Below are positions 22,482-29,896 of a DNA stretch of 35,966 bases, one piece after another. Below the pieces are notes generated by a model. The model saw only the letters and a list, made by a program, of their open reading frames with translations, was not told the DNA's origin and did not search any database. Origin of the DNA: a virus; IMG/VR virus record IMGVR_UViG_3300020122_000093, positions 1 to 35,966 of that record. One strand, 5' to 3'. Position 1 is the stretch's first letter, and every line of letters starts with the position of its first letter. The position numbers and the translations under genes were made by a program.

Positions 22482-23570
22482 ATGCTCAAAGCAACATCAG
22501 GGGCGCGAACCGGAGGAGGCTTTCCGGGCGCGTTTACCAGCCTTACGGCTACGGGCCTATTCACACAAAACGGAGAAGACAACCTAACCGCTCATGCGGG
22601 AGGAACGCAGGCCGCTGCACTGGCTCTATCCGCAACTGCCAACGCTCACCGCATTACCGTTTGTGCTACTGCGGGTGACTCGGTAAAACTCCCCGCAGCT
22701 TTAGTCTCGCAATGGCACTACATCCGAAACGACGGGGCTGCGGCTTGTCAGGTATTTGGACAGGCTACGGAAACGATCAATGGTGTAGCGAGTGCGACAG
22801 GTGTAACTCTTTTCCCGGGACAAGGTAAGTTTTTTATCTGCACCACAGCGGCGAAGTGGACAACGAATGAAACCAATGCACCGGTGCTGATTGGCAAATC
22901 AGCCATTCCGTTTATCAGCATTTCAACAGGCTCAATTGCGGCTAATGGTGCATTGACTGGAATCACTGCGCTGCCCCGTACGATAGCTGCCGCATGGATT
23001 GATCTGCCGGCCAATGCTGTAGCCACGGTTGCTACGGCTGGATTTCGATATTGCACATTTTCGGGAACCACTACGGGAACCGTTTTTCTCGATCAACCCA
23101 CGTCCCTAACCTCCCCTCCGCCAACAAGCCCTACTGCTGTAACGGATGGAAAGGGTGCGTATGTGGGGATCACATCGGAGGAATTCGTCCCAGGTCTTAC
23201 GGTGCCTGCAAATTCAATCGGCATTACAGGCGCTTTGCGCTATTACTCGTTATGGTCTTGCAATAACAATGCCAACGTAAAAACCGTCAGAACCCGCTTC
23301 AGTGGTAATGCTGGCACTATTTTTATGCAACAAGCTGTCACTAGCCAAATGTCATTTTCGTTTTTAAGTGAAATTAGAAACGTGTCTGCCACCAATTCAC
23401 AAGTGGGGCCAGCCCTGACTAATAACGGTGGATTTGGCGTTATAGGCGCAAACGTGGTGACGGCCGCAGTAGATACGACAGCCGTAACCACATTAGTTCA
23501 CACCCTGCAAAAAGCAACCGCAACCGATAACATCATTCTGGAAGCCGCAACAAACGAATTGCTGGTTTAG
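22482..23570 (+). CDS. probable tail fibre or receptor-binding protein
   Basis: 362 residues. N-terminal SLTATGLFTQNGEDNLTAHA and LFPGQGKFFICTTAAKWTT resemble shared fibre modules; the rest is Thr/Ala/Val-rich beta structure (TTTGTVFLDQPTSLTSPPPT; GITGALRYYSLWSCNNNANV). It is the last large structural gene before lysis, a usual place for the receptor-binding protein, and no tailspike of P22 type is present. Codon use looks slightly more AT-rich than upstream genes, which would fit exchange of host-range modules. Confidence 0.65.
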   Translation: MLKATSGARTGGGFPGAFTSLTATGLFTQNGEDNLTAHAGGTQAAALALSATANAHRITVCATAGDSVKLPAALVSQWHYIRNDGAAACQVFGQATETINGVASATGVTLFPGQGKFFICTTAAKWTTNETNAPVLIGKSAIPFISISTGSIAANGALTGITALPRTIAAAWIDLPANAVATVATAGFRYCTFSGTTTGTVFLDQPTSLTSPPPTSPTAVTDGKGAYVGITSEEFVPGLTVPANSIGITGALRYYSLWSCNNNANVKTVRTRFSGNAGTIFMQQAVTSQMSFSFLSEIRNVSATNSQVGPALTNNGGFGVIGANVVTAAVDTTAVTTLVHTLQKATATDNIILEAATNELLV

Positions 23571-23577
23571 AAGACAG

Positions 23578-23724
23578 ATGAAATACCTATTGATCCTTCT
23601 GCTTCTTTCCGGCTGCTCTAGCCTAGATGTTATTTTCAAAGGACCGAAAGCGAGAATGGCTGACGCAGTGGACGTTCTAACTTCACCCGCGATGGATGCC
23701 GCGATCAAAGCAGCCACTAAATAA
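23578..23724 (+). CDS. small lipoprotein
   Basis: 48 residues. MKYLLILLLLSGCSS is a classic lipoprotein signal with lipobox LSGC (Cys13), leaving a mature 36-residue peptide (SSLDVIFKGPKARMADAVDV). It lies at the start of the lysis region. It lacks the proline-rich body of Rz1 spanins, so a spanin role is doubtful. Confidence 0.7.
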   Translation: MKYLLILLLLSGCSSLDVIFKGPKARMADAVDVLTSPAMDAAIKAATK

Positions 23725-23734
23725 AGGAGCCACC

Positions 23735-23914
23735 ATGCTAGACCAACTCCGCGCCCTCGTGGCGCAAGCCCAGAAGCATCTTGATGAACTGAAGGCCCTG
23801 CTGGCTTTCATGGAGTCGCAGCAACCTTCGGTAACGCCAGAAACACAAAGTGGCGATCCTGTCGGCCAAGGGGGTGGCCCCGGAGGCGAACCCCCGCCCC
23901 CTCCCGACCCGTAA
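23735..23914 (+). CDS. hypothetical protein with coiled coil and Pro/Gly-rich tail
   Basis: 59 residues from ATG 23735 with AAAGGAGCCACC upstream. Residues 1-26 (MLDQLRALVAQAQKHLDELK) form an amphipathic coiled coil; the end is a flexible GGGPGGEPPPPPDP tail. No family recognised. It precedes the membrane proteins of the lysis region. Confidence 0.7.
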   Translation: MLDQLRALVAQAQKHLDELKALLAFMESQQPSVTPETQSGDPVGQGGGPGGEPPPPPDP

Positions 23915-23915
23915 C

Positions 23916-24302
23916 ATGCGCGCTATAGCCATTCTGCTGATGGTCGGTGTATTCCTGCGCCACTACAGCGGATGGCTATTCGCCGGATTTCTCGATATCA
24001 GCCGGTCTGTGTGGTTCTACATTTTCGGCGGCTTGTGGGAAGTGACGCTTTGCGCGTGCCTGCTGTCGATATTTTGGGGCTTGCCTCGTGGGCGCTGGCG
24101 CAATATTGGTATCGCAGCGATGCTGGTCGGTATCATCGAAGCCGCGCAAATGCCGACCTGTGCTTTGATCGTGCGGGATATGTCCCTGGTGCCGCGCGGT
24201 TCCAACCTGTGCGACTTTGCCGCAGGCTTTCCGGTCGGCCCTCCTATCCTCGCTTTTTGCATCGTGATTGCTCTCGGCGCTCTCTTGGGAAAACAAAAAT
24301 GA
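23916..24302 (+). CDS. membrane protein of lysis region
   Basis: 128 residues from ATG 23916. About four hydrophobic segments are visible: IAILLMVGVFLRHYSGWLF, VWFYIFGGLWEVTLCACLL, IGIAAMLVGIIEA and PPILAFCIVIALGALLG. Its stop overlaps the next start (ATGA). Position suggests a lysis-linked membrane protein, but it is not a recognised holin family. Confidence 0.7.
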   Translation: MRAIAILLMVGVFLRHYSGWLFAGFLDISRSVWFYIFGGLWEVTLCACLLSIFWGLPRGRWRNIGIAAMLVGIIEAAQMPTCALIVRDMSLVPRGSNLCDFAAGFPVGPPILAFCIVIALGALLGKQK

Positions 24303-24691
24303 CCGAACCGCCCGATATTGTCAGCGTCCTGCTCGCATTGTTTGCAGGCTTTTTTGCGACGCAGGACATGGCGCAGGCCATCGTGCCTTATATGGCGATC
24401 ATCCTTGCAGCTCTTGCCGGCGCCGGGATCTCGCTATCCCACGGCGGTGGCGAGAAAATGCCGATGCTGGCGGGGCTATGGTATGTCGGTGTCAGAGTCC
24501 TACTAGCCGTCACGATCACGATATGGCTGGCCGACTGGCTGAATAGCTTCGTCCCCACGATGCAACCCCGCAAAACGATGGTGCCGATTGCTCTCTTAAT
24601 CGGCTGCGTCCGAGATTGGGAAAGCGTTCGCCGATTCATTTTCCGATTACTCCGCAGAGAGGTAGAAAGCAAAGTGCCCCCAAATGAATGA
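24299..24691 (+). CDS. putative holin-like membrane protein
   Basis: 130 residues from ATG 24299. Hydrophobic segments: VSVLLALFAGFFATQ with AIVPYMAIILAALAGAGISL, then VRVLLAVTITIWLADWL and MVPIALLIGCV, ending in a strongly basic tail (RRFIFRLLRREVESK), the usual holin arrangement. It overlaps the next membrane gene by eight bases and lies upstream of the endolysin. A longer reading from 23972 is out of context. Holin role is inferred. Confidence 0.65.
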   Translation: MTEPPDIVSVLLALFAGFFATQDMAQAIVPYMAIILAALAGAGISLSHGGGEKMPMLAGLWYVGVRVLLAVTITIWLADWLNSFVPTMQPRKTMVPIALLIGCVRDWESVRRFIFRLLRREVESKVPPNE

Positions 24692-24977
24692 ACCACTGAT
24701 TTCCGCTATCAACTTCGCCGTCTGCATCGTCGCTTGGTATTCCTGCGTCTGCCGGCTACTGGAAATGCGCGGCGAGCGCGTCAAAAATATGGTACGGTAC
24801 CAATACATAACGTGGTTCGTCCTGCTGCCGGCGAGCGGGTTTAGCTGGTGCTATGGGGAGCCTGCCACGTTGGTGCAGTTGCTGCTGTCGATCGGCGGGG
24901 CTGGATACATTTTCATGGGATACGGCGCTTGGCGGCAAGGGGTGCCATCCTACGCGCTGAAACAGGAGAACAGTTGA
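24684..24977 (+). CDS. putative holin-like membrane protein
   Basis: 97 residues with three membrane segments: ISAINFAVCIVAWYSCVCRL, YITWFVLLPASGFSWCYG and VQLLLSIGGAGYIFMGYGAW, plus a basic loop after the first. Directly precedes the endolysin with a 4-base overlap (TTGA). Either this or the preceding protein is the holin, the other perhaps an antiholin. Confidence 0.65.
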   Translation: MNEPLISAINFAVCIVAWYSCVCRLLEMRGERVKNMVRYQYITWFVLLPASGFSWCYGEPATLVQLLLSIGGAGYIFMGYGAWRQGVPSYALKQENS

Positions 24978-25363
24978 TTACGGTCGATGAATATCTAACC
25001 CAGCACACGGCCCAAATTCCGCCAGAAATCCCTGCCGAAGTTCGCGCTAATGCGGAAATCCTGCTGCCGAAGGTCTTGGCACTCCTTGCCGATCCTGAGT
25101 GCCCGTTGCCTGATGGTGGGCTGCGCTCCGGCTATCGACCGGCTTGGTACAATAAAACGGTTCCAACCGCTGCCCCGAATTCCAAGCACATGACAGGCCA
25201 AGCCATCGACCTGAACGATGATGACGGCCTATTGGACAATTGGCTTACAGACGAAATTCTGCAACAATATGACTTGTGGCGAGAGCATCCGGCCTCGACG
25301 AAAAGCTGGTGCCATCTACAGTGCGTGCCGCCCAAGTCCGGCAATCGCACGTTTTACCCATAG
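24974..25363 (+). CDS. endolysin, M15-type zinc peptidase
   Basis: 129 residues from TTG 24974, which has a strong AGGAG site and overlaps the previous stop. GLRSGYRPAWYN (49-60), SKHMTGQAIDLND (70-82) and WCHLQ (112-116) are the M15 peptidase signatures, with zinc ligands H72, D79 and H114. Such enzymes cut peptide bonds in the peptidoglycan stem or cross-bridge. No signal peptide or wall-binding domain is present, so release depends on the holin. No Rz/Rz1 pair recognised nearby. Confidence 0.88.
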   Translation: MITVDEYLTQHTAQIPPEIPAEVRANAEILLPKVLALLADPECPLPDGGLRSGYRPAWYNKTVPTAAPNSKHMTGQAIDLNDDDGLLDNWLTDEILQQYDLWREHPASTKSWCHLQCVPPKSGNRTFYP

Positions 25364-25373
25364 GAGACGCACA

Positions 25374-25721
25374 ATGACCATCCAAACCAGCAACGGCAAC
25401 ATCGAAGCCAACCCACCCGGTGATAAAATCCATGTCATCAACGGTACACAGTTCGTCGTCAAGGTGCGCATCATCGGCGGCGATCCTTACTTGGTGGTTG
25501 GCTGGAATCACGGCTCCGGGTGGAGCGAAGGAGTATTTGCCATGAACGATCCGCTACCGCCTGCCGGCGATGCTCATGCAATCCTGGCAGGCGCTTTGCC
25601 CGCAATCAACAGTATCATCGCTGCAAATGCTGGTGGCGGTCCTGCACCGGCCGATCTGCCGCACCAGATGGACGCGCTGATTCAGACCCTGCATGTGGTT
25701 AACAATCAACTTTCACTGTGA
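25374..25721 (+). CDS. hypothetical protein
   Basis: 115 residues from ATG 25374 with TAGGAGACGC upstream. The first half is beta-rich (KIHVINGTQFVVKVRIIGGD; YLVVGWNHGSGWSEGVF), the second helical with an Ala/Gly/Pro hinge. No family recognised. Lies in the accessory block after the endolysin. Confidence 0.65.
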   Translation: MTIQTSNGNIEANPPGDKIHVINGTQFVVKVRIIGGDPYLVVGWNHGSGWSEGVFAMNDPLPPAGDAHAILAGALPAINSIIAANAGGGPAPADLPHQMDALIQTLHVVNNQLSL

Positions 25722-25728
25722 GGCAACT

Positions 25729-25881
25729 ATGCCAAGTCATTCTTTCGACTGGACCTGTCAAGATCGCAGCAAGCAATGGCGACTCGCTGAAAAGCAGGTA
25801 GCAGCCAAATTCCCGAACCTAATGCGCGGTTCAAGCGGCTGGCATCGCGCAGTTGAAAATCGCTATATCCGACTCCACTAA
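25729..25881 (+). CDS. small hypothetical protein
   Basis: 50 residues from ATG 25729: MPSHSFDWTCQDRSKQWRLA, then basic (EKQVAAKFPNLMRGSSGWHR). A short basic protein with aromatic residues. The readings upstream of 25729 in this frame overlap the previous gene and are not preferred. Confidence 0.55.
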   Translation: MPSHSFDWTCQDRSKQWRLAEKQVAAKFPNLMRGSSGWHRAVENRYIRLH

Positions 25882-25892
25882 GGACAATCAAA

Positions 25893-26183
25893 ATGATCAC
25901 ACCCACAATTGGCCGCGTAGTTTGGTTTTACCCCACTGGCGTGAGCCATGAAGCGCAACCGTTGCCCGCGTTGATTTGTCGTGTCTGGAACGATAGCATG
26001 ATCAACGTCGGCGGCTTTGATGGCGATGGCAAGCCCTTCGCAGCGACCAGCGTGTTTTTGAACCACGATGGTTATGGCAATCCGGGCGGCGGTCCGTGGG
26101 CCACGTGGATGCCGTACCAAAAAGGCCAAGCCGCGAAAACGGAAGCTGTCGAAGCCAAACTTGCTGAATCGGGTGCTGCATGA
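25893..26183 (+). CDS. conserved phage protein of unknown function
   Basis: 96 residues. The start MITPTIGRVVWFYPTG, the middle LPALICRVWNDSMINVGGFD and the end WATWMPYQKGQAAKTEAVE form a pattern I recognise from many phages (a small beta-barrel-like protein near lysis or fibre genes). No activity known. Stop overlaps the next start (ATGA). Confidence 0.8.
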   Translation: MITPTIGRVVWFYPTGVSHEAQPLPALICRVWNDSMINVGGFDGDGKPFAATSVFLNHDGYGNPGGGPWATWMPYQKGQAAKTEAVEAKLAESGAA

Positions 26184-26467
26184 AAACCATCCTGCTAGCC
26201 TGTATTGCCCTGTGCCTGACCGCCTGCGGCTCCCTAGTCACTACCGATCAACTCACCGCTGCCGCAGCCTCCAAGAACCGCATGGCGTCTCTGTGCGTGA
26301 AGGGGAACCCTTCTGTGTTGGGGGGTATCAGTGCTCTGGTCTATTCCAGCGTGGATGCTGATGTTGTCAAGGCTGGTACGGTGACGGTGAGCGAGAATTG
26401 CCAGATGAGTTTTAGCAATAGCGCGCCGGTTACTCCGGTTGCGCCTGTTGTGGTTCCTGCGAAGTAA
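26180..26467 (+). CDS. lipoprotein
   Basis: 95 residues. MKTILLACIALCLTACGS is a lipoprotein signal with lipobox LTAC (Cys16). The mature part has LASLCVKG-like MASLCVKGNPSVLGGISALV and a second cysteine in ENCQMSF, possibly a disulphide, and a Pro/Val-rich end. Could act in superinfection exclusion or as an outer-membrane lysis helper; neither shown. Confidence 0.75.
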   Translation: MKTILLACIALCLTACGSLVTTDQLTAAAASKNRMASLCVKGNPSVLGGISALVYSSVDADVVKAGTVTVSENCQMSFSNSAPVTPVAPVVVPAK

Positions 26468-26491
26468 ACCTTAGATGGAAGTGCCAAGCAT

Positions 26492-26842
26492 ATGCCGTCA
26501 CGGCCACCGGTTGATTTAACTCGGGAAATACGCGGACGACGAATCCTGAGCGTTTTTGAAGAACCGGCAGCGTTTCTGGTGGACGGGATTTGGTATCACC
26601 TTCCGCTCGGTGACTTCGGGTGGGCCGGTTACGAAGGCCATCCGTTTCAGGGGATGCTTTTTTCATGTCCCGGGTGTGGTGAGATTGGTTATTGCCCGCT
26701 TGAGGGGCCGGGCGATAAATGGGGATGGGACGGTAACGAGGATGCCCCTACGCTCACTCCGTCGATTCATAGCGCACCAGATAAGGGCGGCTGCGGCTGG
26801 CATGGATTTATGACTGCTGGTAATTTCCAGTTGAATCGCTAA
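26492..26842 (+). CDS. DUF6527-like protein
   Basis: 116 residues. LFSCPGCGEIGYCPL, WGWDGNEDAPTLTPSI and GCGWHGFMTAGNFQLN match the DUF6527 pattern, in which conserved Cys and His residues probably bind a metal. Role unknown. Last plus-strand gene: its TAA (26840-26842) abuts the stop of the opposing lipase gene with no gap. Confidence 0.75.
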   Translation: MPSRPPVDLTREIRGRRILSVFEEPAAFLVDGIWYHLPLGDFGWAGYEGHPFQGMLFSCPGCGEIGYCPLEGPGDKWGWDGNEDAPTLTPSIHSAPDKGGCGWHGFMTAGNFQLNR

Positions 26843-27610
26843 TTACAGGTTCTGCTGGCAGCGCTTCACGTACTCGCCAATCCGGTGATTTTCCACAGAA
26901 CCAAGCCGCCCAGAAAGAAAATCATCCGATGTCCCGCGTACATCCAGCAGGAATTGCTGCCACGCCGAATGATCAGGCGTAATTTTGCCATCCGGGCCGA
27001 AGTAAAACAAGGTGCCGACATGGCCGTATCCTTCCAGCCTCGTCGGGACTCTCGGGACAATATCGGTGTCGTTCACATAGCGGTACGTCGGCGACCCTTC
27101 CGCGATCTTGGTATAGGCCGCGCAAAAGTCCTGTTGGCCCACCCTCGGCGACCCAAAAGTACAAACCGCATGCACAAGCTGCTGTTCCCACCGCAACCGG
27201 ACGCAAGCAAGGGTCGCCAAGGCGGCGCCGAGACTGTGGCCCGTGATGTATAGCGGCTTGCCTTTGTGGGGCGCCAGGGCCTCTGTAACGTCTTTCCAGA
27301 CGTATTCCAAGGCTCGGGCGAAACCGGCGTGGACGTGTAGGCCGCTGGTCAGGAATTGGGTGGGGATGGCGTCGGCGTCGGTCATCCAGTCGCGCAAGGA
27401 CTCGGGTTCGGTGCCACGGAAGGCCAGCACCACGCAATCGTCGTTGGCGGCCACGAAGCCCTGCGTCTCGCGGCGATCAAAAAGGACAAGATAGGGAAAG
27501 TCACCAAGATCCGGCTCATGCACGACGTATGCAAAATTGTCGTAAGAAATCTGTGACAGTCTGGCCAGATTGAGCGCGTTCTGCGCCGACCACTCCTTAT
27601 CGAATTTCAT
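26843..27610 (-). CDS. class 3 lipase-type alpha/beta hydrolase
   Basis: 255 residues from ATG 27610 with AAGGAG upstream. The nucleophile elbow GHSLG (124-128, Ser126), then TFGSPRVG, NDTDIVPRVP (Asp183) and ENHRIGEY (His242) give a complete catalytic triad in the class 3 (fungal-type) lipase order; FRGTEPESLRDW provides the oxyanion region. It likely hydrolyses lipid esters, in the cytoplasm since no signal peptide is present. It is the last gene of the leftward unit. A lysis, membrane-remodelling or anti-host role is possible. Confidence 0.88.
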   Translation of the reverse strand: MKFDKEWSAQNALNLARLSQISYDNFAYVVHEPDLGDFPYLVLFDRRETQGFVAANDDCVVLAFRGTEPESLRDWMTDADAIPTQFLTSGLHVHAGFARALEYVWKDVTEALAPHKGKPLYITGHSLGAALATLACVRLRWEQQLVHAVCTFGSPRVGQQDFCAAYTKIAEGSPTYRYVNDTDIVPRVPTRLEGYGHVGTLFYFGPDGKITPDHSAWQQFLLDVRGTSDDFLSGRLGSVENHRIGEYVKRCQQNL

Positions 27611-27637
27611 GGGCTACTCCTTGATATAGTCGGCCAG

Positions 27638-27835
27638 TTAAATGTAAACGCCGTCAAGCGCGCGGCGAAGCATGGCGATAACCTCTGCCTGCCTATCTGC
27701 TGCAATTAGCGCCTGCGGGGTTTCACCATTGAGTAGCGGTTGGGGCGTGTCGAGCCAATCATTGGCAGCGTTCAAGTCGCCATCGTAAAGCTGCAATACG
27801 AGTTGCCAGATTTCGTCAAATGAAATGCAGATCAT
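27638..27835 (-). CDS. orphan MbcA/ParS-type antitoxin domain protein
   Basis: 65 residues from ATG 27835, which overlaps the previous stop (ATGA). LYDGDLNAANDWLDTPQPLL, NGETPQALI and VIAMLRRALDGVYI match the MbcA/ParS/Xre antitoxin toxin-binding domain (DUF2384, PF09722), whose ...GG-TP-x-x-L...ILxRLxxGxY core binds RES- or ParT-type toxins. The usual N-terminal Xre DNA-binding part is missing and no RES toxin lies next to it. It may neutralise a host toxin. The longer reading from 27964 lacks a ribosome site. Confidence 0.7.
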   Translation of the reverse strand: MICISFDEIWQLVLQLYDGDLNAANDWLDTPQPLLNGETPQALIAADRQAEVIAMLRRALDGVYI

Positions 27836-28119
27836 TTCGTCTCCACGGTTGGTTCGGCGATGCGTTTTTTGTACCAATCCGAGTGAATGTGGCAGGTTCG
27901 CCGGTAGCCAGCGTCGGAAGGCCAGCCACTTGAGGCCCAGTCCTTGCATCCCGGTTCGTCGCATTGATCTACAAATTTATCTGCGCTTCGGCACTTCGGG
28001 CAGATTTGCCAACCATCGCCCTCAACCTGCTGCATGGGGTCTGCAACGAAATCGAGTTGCGATGTCGGGCCGCGCCAATTGCACTCCTCGCAAATCCAAA
28101 TCGTGTTTGGGTTCATCAT
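27832..28119 (-). CDS. zinc-ribbon protein
   Basis: 95 residues from ATG 28119 (or 28116), with AAAGGAAG upstream. WICEECNWRGP and WQICPKCRSADKFVDQC form one zinc ribbon; CDEPGCKDW and CHIHSDW may form a second site. Coupled to the antitoxin-domain gene downstream by ATGA overlap. Nucleic-acid or protein binding is likely; not assigned to a family. Confidence 0.75.
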   Translation of the reverse strand: MMNPNTIWICEECNWRGPTSQLDFVADPMQQVEGDGWQICPKCRSADKFVDQCDEPGCKDWASSGWPSDAGYRRTCHIHSDWYKKRIAEPTVETK

Positions 28120-28150
28120 CTTCCTTTCAAGGGCTATTGGGGTGGGGCGT

Positions 28151-28648
28151 CTATTGCGGCCAATAAAAGCTATGGCGAGAGACATCCCAAATCCGTCGAT
28201 AGGCAGCATGGAGGGTTTCGTTGTATCCCTCGCGCTCAAACCATATTTCAAAGGCCGCGTGATCTTGGTCGATGTTTTTCGGGGGAACGGTTATTACGGA
28301 AAGATCAATGCAGCCGAGAGATGGAATCTTATGGTCTCCAAATTCCGGCCAGCAAATAGGAAAGGCGCAAGCTATTCTTCCGTTTGGCTTTTGCTCCCAC
28401 GAGTATTTTGTGCTACCAATGCCGCACGCAGCTTCCTGGATGTCGTAAGCAAGCTCATCTGGGGTTGCGAATTCTCCCGCCCAAGGAACAGCAATTAGAT
28501 CAAGGTCTCGACGCATCGAACCATGAGCAGCAATTGCGTAACAGCGTCGTTGCGCAGCCTCTACTATTCTCGGCAGAGCAGCCTTGTAAAATGCCTCTAG
28601 CTCATCGGCGTTGTGAACATGGTCCCACTTAAATGTTTTTTCGATCAT
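28151..28648 (-). CDS. nucleotidyltransferase-like phage protein
   Basis: 165 residues from ATG 28648 with GGAGAG upstream. AIAAHGSMRRDLDLIAVPW (about 46-64) resembles the GS...DxD hallmark of nucleotidyltransferase folds, and EQKPNGRIACAFPICWPEF fits the strand carrying the third acid. I recognise the HGSxxRDLDLIAxPW phrase from phage hypotheticals. Whether it is active is open; the third acidic residue is not obvious. The 172-residue reading from 28669 lacks a site. Confidence 0.65.
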   Translation of the reverse strand: MIEKTFKWDHVHNADELEAFYKAALPRIVEAAQRRCYAIAAHGSMRRDLDLIAVPWAGEFATPDELAYDIQEAACGIGSTKYSWEQKPNGRIACAFPICWPEFGDHKIPSLGCIDLSVITVPPKNIDQDHAAFEIWFEREGYNETLHAAYRRIWDVSRHSFYWPQ

Positions 28649-28698
28649 TGCAAACTCTCCAACGCGCACTCATGCACAAAGTCTCGGTCATTATTCAA

Positions 28699-28818
28699 CT
28701 AGTTCAACTCTACATCGGTAAGAGGTACGCCATTACGCTCGGCATAGCTTATGAAGGCATCACACAGATCGGGGTAGTCCCACTTATGGACACCATCCAT
28801 TTGGATTTTAGAAATCAT
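28699..28818 (-). CDS. small hypothetical protein
   Basis: 39 residues: MISKIQMDGVHKWDYPDLCD then AFISYAERNGVPLTDVELN. A GGTGAG ribosome site precedes ATG 28818 and it fills the gap between its neighbours on the same strand. The composition is that of a folded small protein. No family recognised. Confidence 0.6.
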   Translation of the reverse strand: MISKIQMDGVHKWDYPDLCDAFISYAERNGVPLTDVELN

Positions 28819-28853
28819 CTGCTCACCCTTTCACTCGATTAGCGGGGGATTGG

Positions 28854-29108
28854 TCACGACCGGCATTCGACTTTTACCTGCGATGTAAGCCTGTAGGAAA
28901 TGTGGTTAGCCGCGCTGTCGCATTCATCCACAACGGACGCCCATGAATCCCTAACGGTAGCTTGTGGGCCTTTGGGGACATTTGCCAAGCACTGATTAAA
29001 GATTTCTCGACGCAGACATTGATCGTGCGAATAAAGCGGCTCTGTCACAGAGGTGTCGCAGCCGGCAAGAATCAGCACAATCAGCGAATAAATTTTCACA
29101 TAGCCCAT
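28854..29108 (-). CDS. lipoprotein
   Basis: 84 residues from ATG 29108 with AGGAG upstream. MGYVKIYSLIVLILAGCDTS has a lipobox LAGC (Cys17). The mature part contains four more cysteines (DQCLRREIFNQCL, DECDS, VECRS), suggesting two disulphides in the periplasm. Early expression would suit superinfection exclusion, but this is inference. Confidence 0.75.
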   Translation of the reverse strand: MGYVKIYSLIVLILAGCDTSVTEPLYSHDQCLRREIFNQCLANVPKGPQATVRDSWASVVDECDSAANHISYRLTSQVKVECRS

Positions 29109-29117
29109 ACATCGCTC

Positions 29118-29558
29118 CTATTCAGTTATGGGTAGCGGGGGATTGGGGGAGGCGGCGATAGCAGCAAGCCAATCCCGTTTCATTGAGGCTTTCATTTCCT
29201 GATCGACATCTTCCCACTCTTCATCCTCCCAACCGCCCATGATTTTCAACATGGCATCAGTCGGTTCCACCGGCACCAGCTTGAACCCTGGCGGGATGGT
29301 TGGGGAGGTGTAGAGTGGTTCCTCGATAACGTCGTTGCGATTAAATGGACCGCCCTCATAAAATTGCCAAGGACCAAGAGCGCCATCCATTTTCACTCGA
29401 TAGCGGTATGCCACCGCCTCCCCCTGCGGTTGTGCTGCTCTTGCTTGCCAACCTACGCGAAAGCCGATCCGCACCAACTCTTTCGGATTGGCCGGATAGC
29501 CCTCGGCCTTGAGCGCGGCGTCGATGTCGAAATTGTCCATTTCTTCTCGCTCGTTCAT
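29118..29558 (-). CDS. hypothetical phage protein
   Basis: 146 residues; ATG 29558 overlaps the upstream stop (ATGA). FKLVPVEPTDAMLKIMGGW and the end WLAAIAASPNPPLP are typical of a modular group of phage early proteins. RVGWQARAAQPQGE marks the linker. The N-terminal part is helical and acidic (MDNFDIDAALKAEGYPA); an internal ATG gives that start. Function unknown. Confidence 0.75.
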   Translation of the reverse strand: MNEREEMDNFDIDAALKAEGYPANPKELVRIGFRVGWQARAAQPQGEAVAYRYRVKMDGALGPWQFYEGGPFNRNDVIEEPLYTSPTIPPGFKLVPVEPTDAMLKIMGGWEDEEWEDVDQEMKASMKRDWLAAIAASPNPPLPITE

Positions 29559-29896
29559 TGTTGCTCTCCCTCGGTTATGGCGGCGTCGATAGTGTGGTCA
29601 ACATCATCAGGGCCATAAGTAAAATTCACATCTAGAATTAAATCCCACAAAGATGACATTTTTAATCCAAGTAGCATCTTTTCGTGCGGAATTGCACGCA
29701 ACCACCGATACCGCTTCGCATCCCGCCCCAGCGCTACTCTTTCCTCTCGTAGCTTTAGGATTTCGGCTGCGAGTGCCGGATAAAAACTACGCATGGCCGA
29801 AAGAAATCTCTTTCCATCTGGATCAAAGTCCGCAGCATCTGTGCGGTATTGATTATTGTAGAGCGCATCCAGCGCAGACAAATCTACTGGGGTCAT
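29555..29896 (-). CDS. hypothetical phage protein
   Basis: 113 residues. ILKLREERVALGRDAKRYRW followed by LRAI is a common phage early-protein segment (coiled coil then RYRWLR), and VDHTIDAAITEGEQQ closes the protein. Both ends overlap neighbours by four bases. Function unknown. Confidence 0.75.
   Translation of the reverse strand: MTPVDLSALDALYNNQYRTDAADFDPDGKRFLSAMRSFYPALAAEILKLREERVALGRDAKRYRWLRAIPHEKMLLGLKMSSLWDLILDVNFTYGPDDVDHTIDAAITEGEQQ

Noticed and set aside
27825-28498. Plus-strand open frames opposite the zinc-ribbon and nucleotidyltransferase-like genes
   Set aside because: The minus-strand genes have ribosome sites, coupling overlaps and recognisable motifs; the plus frames have none.
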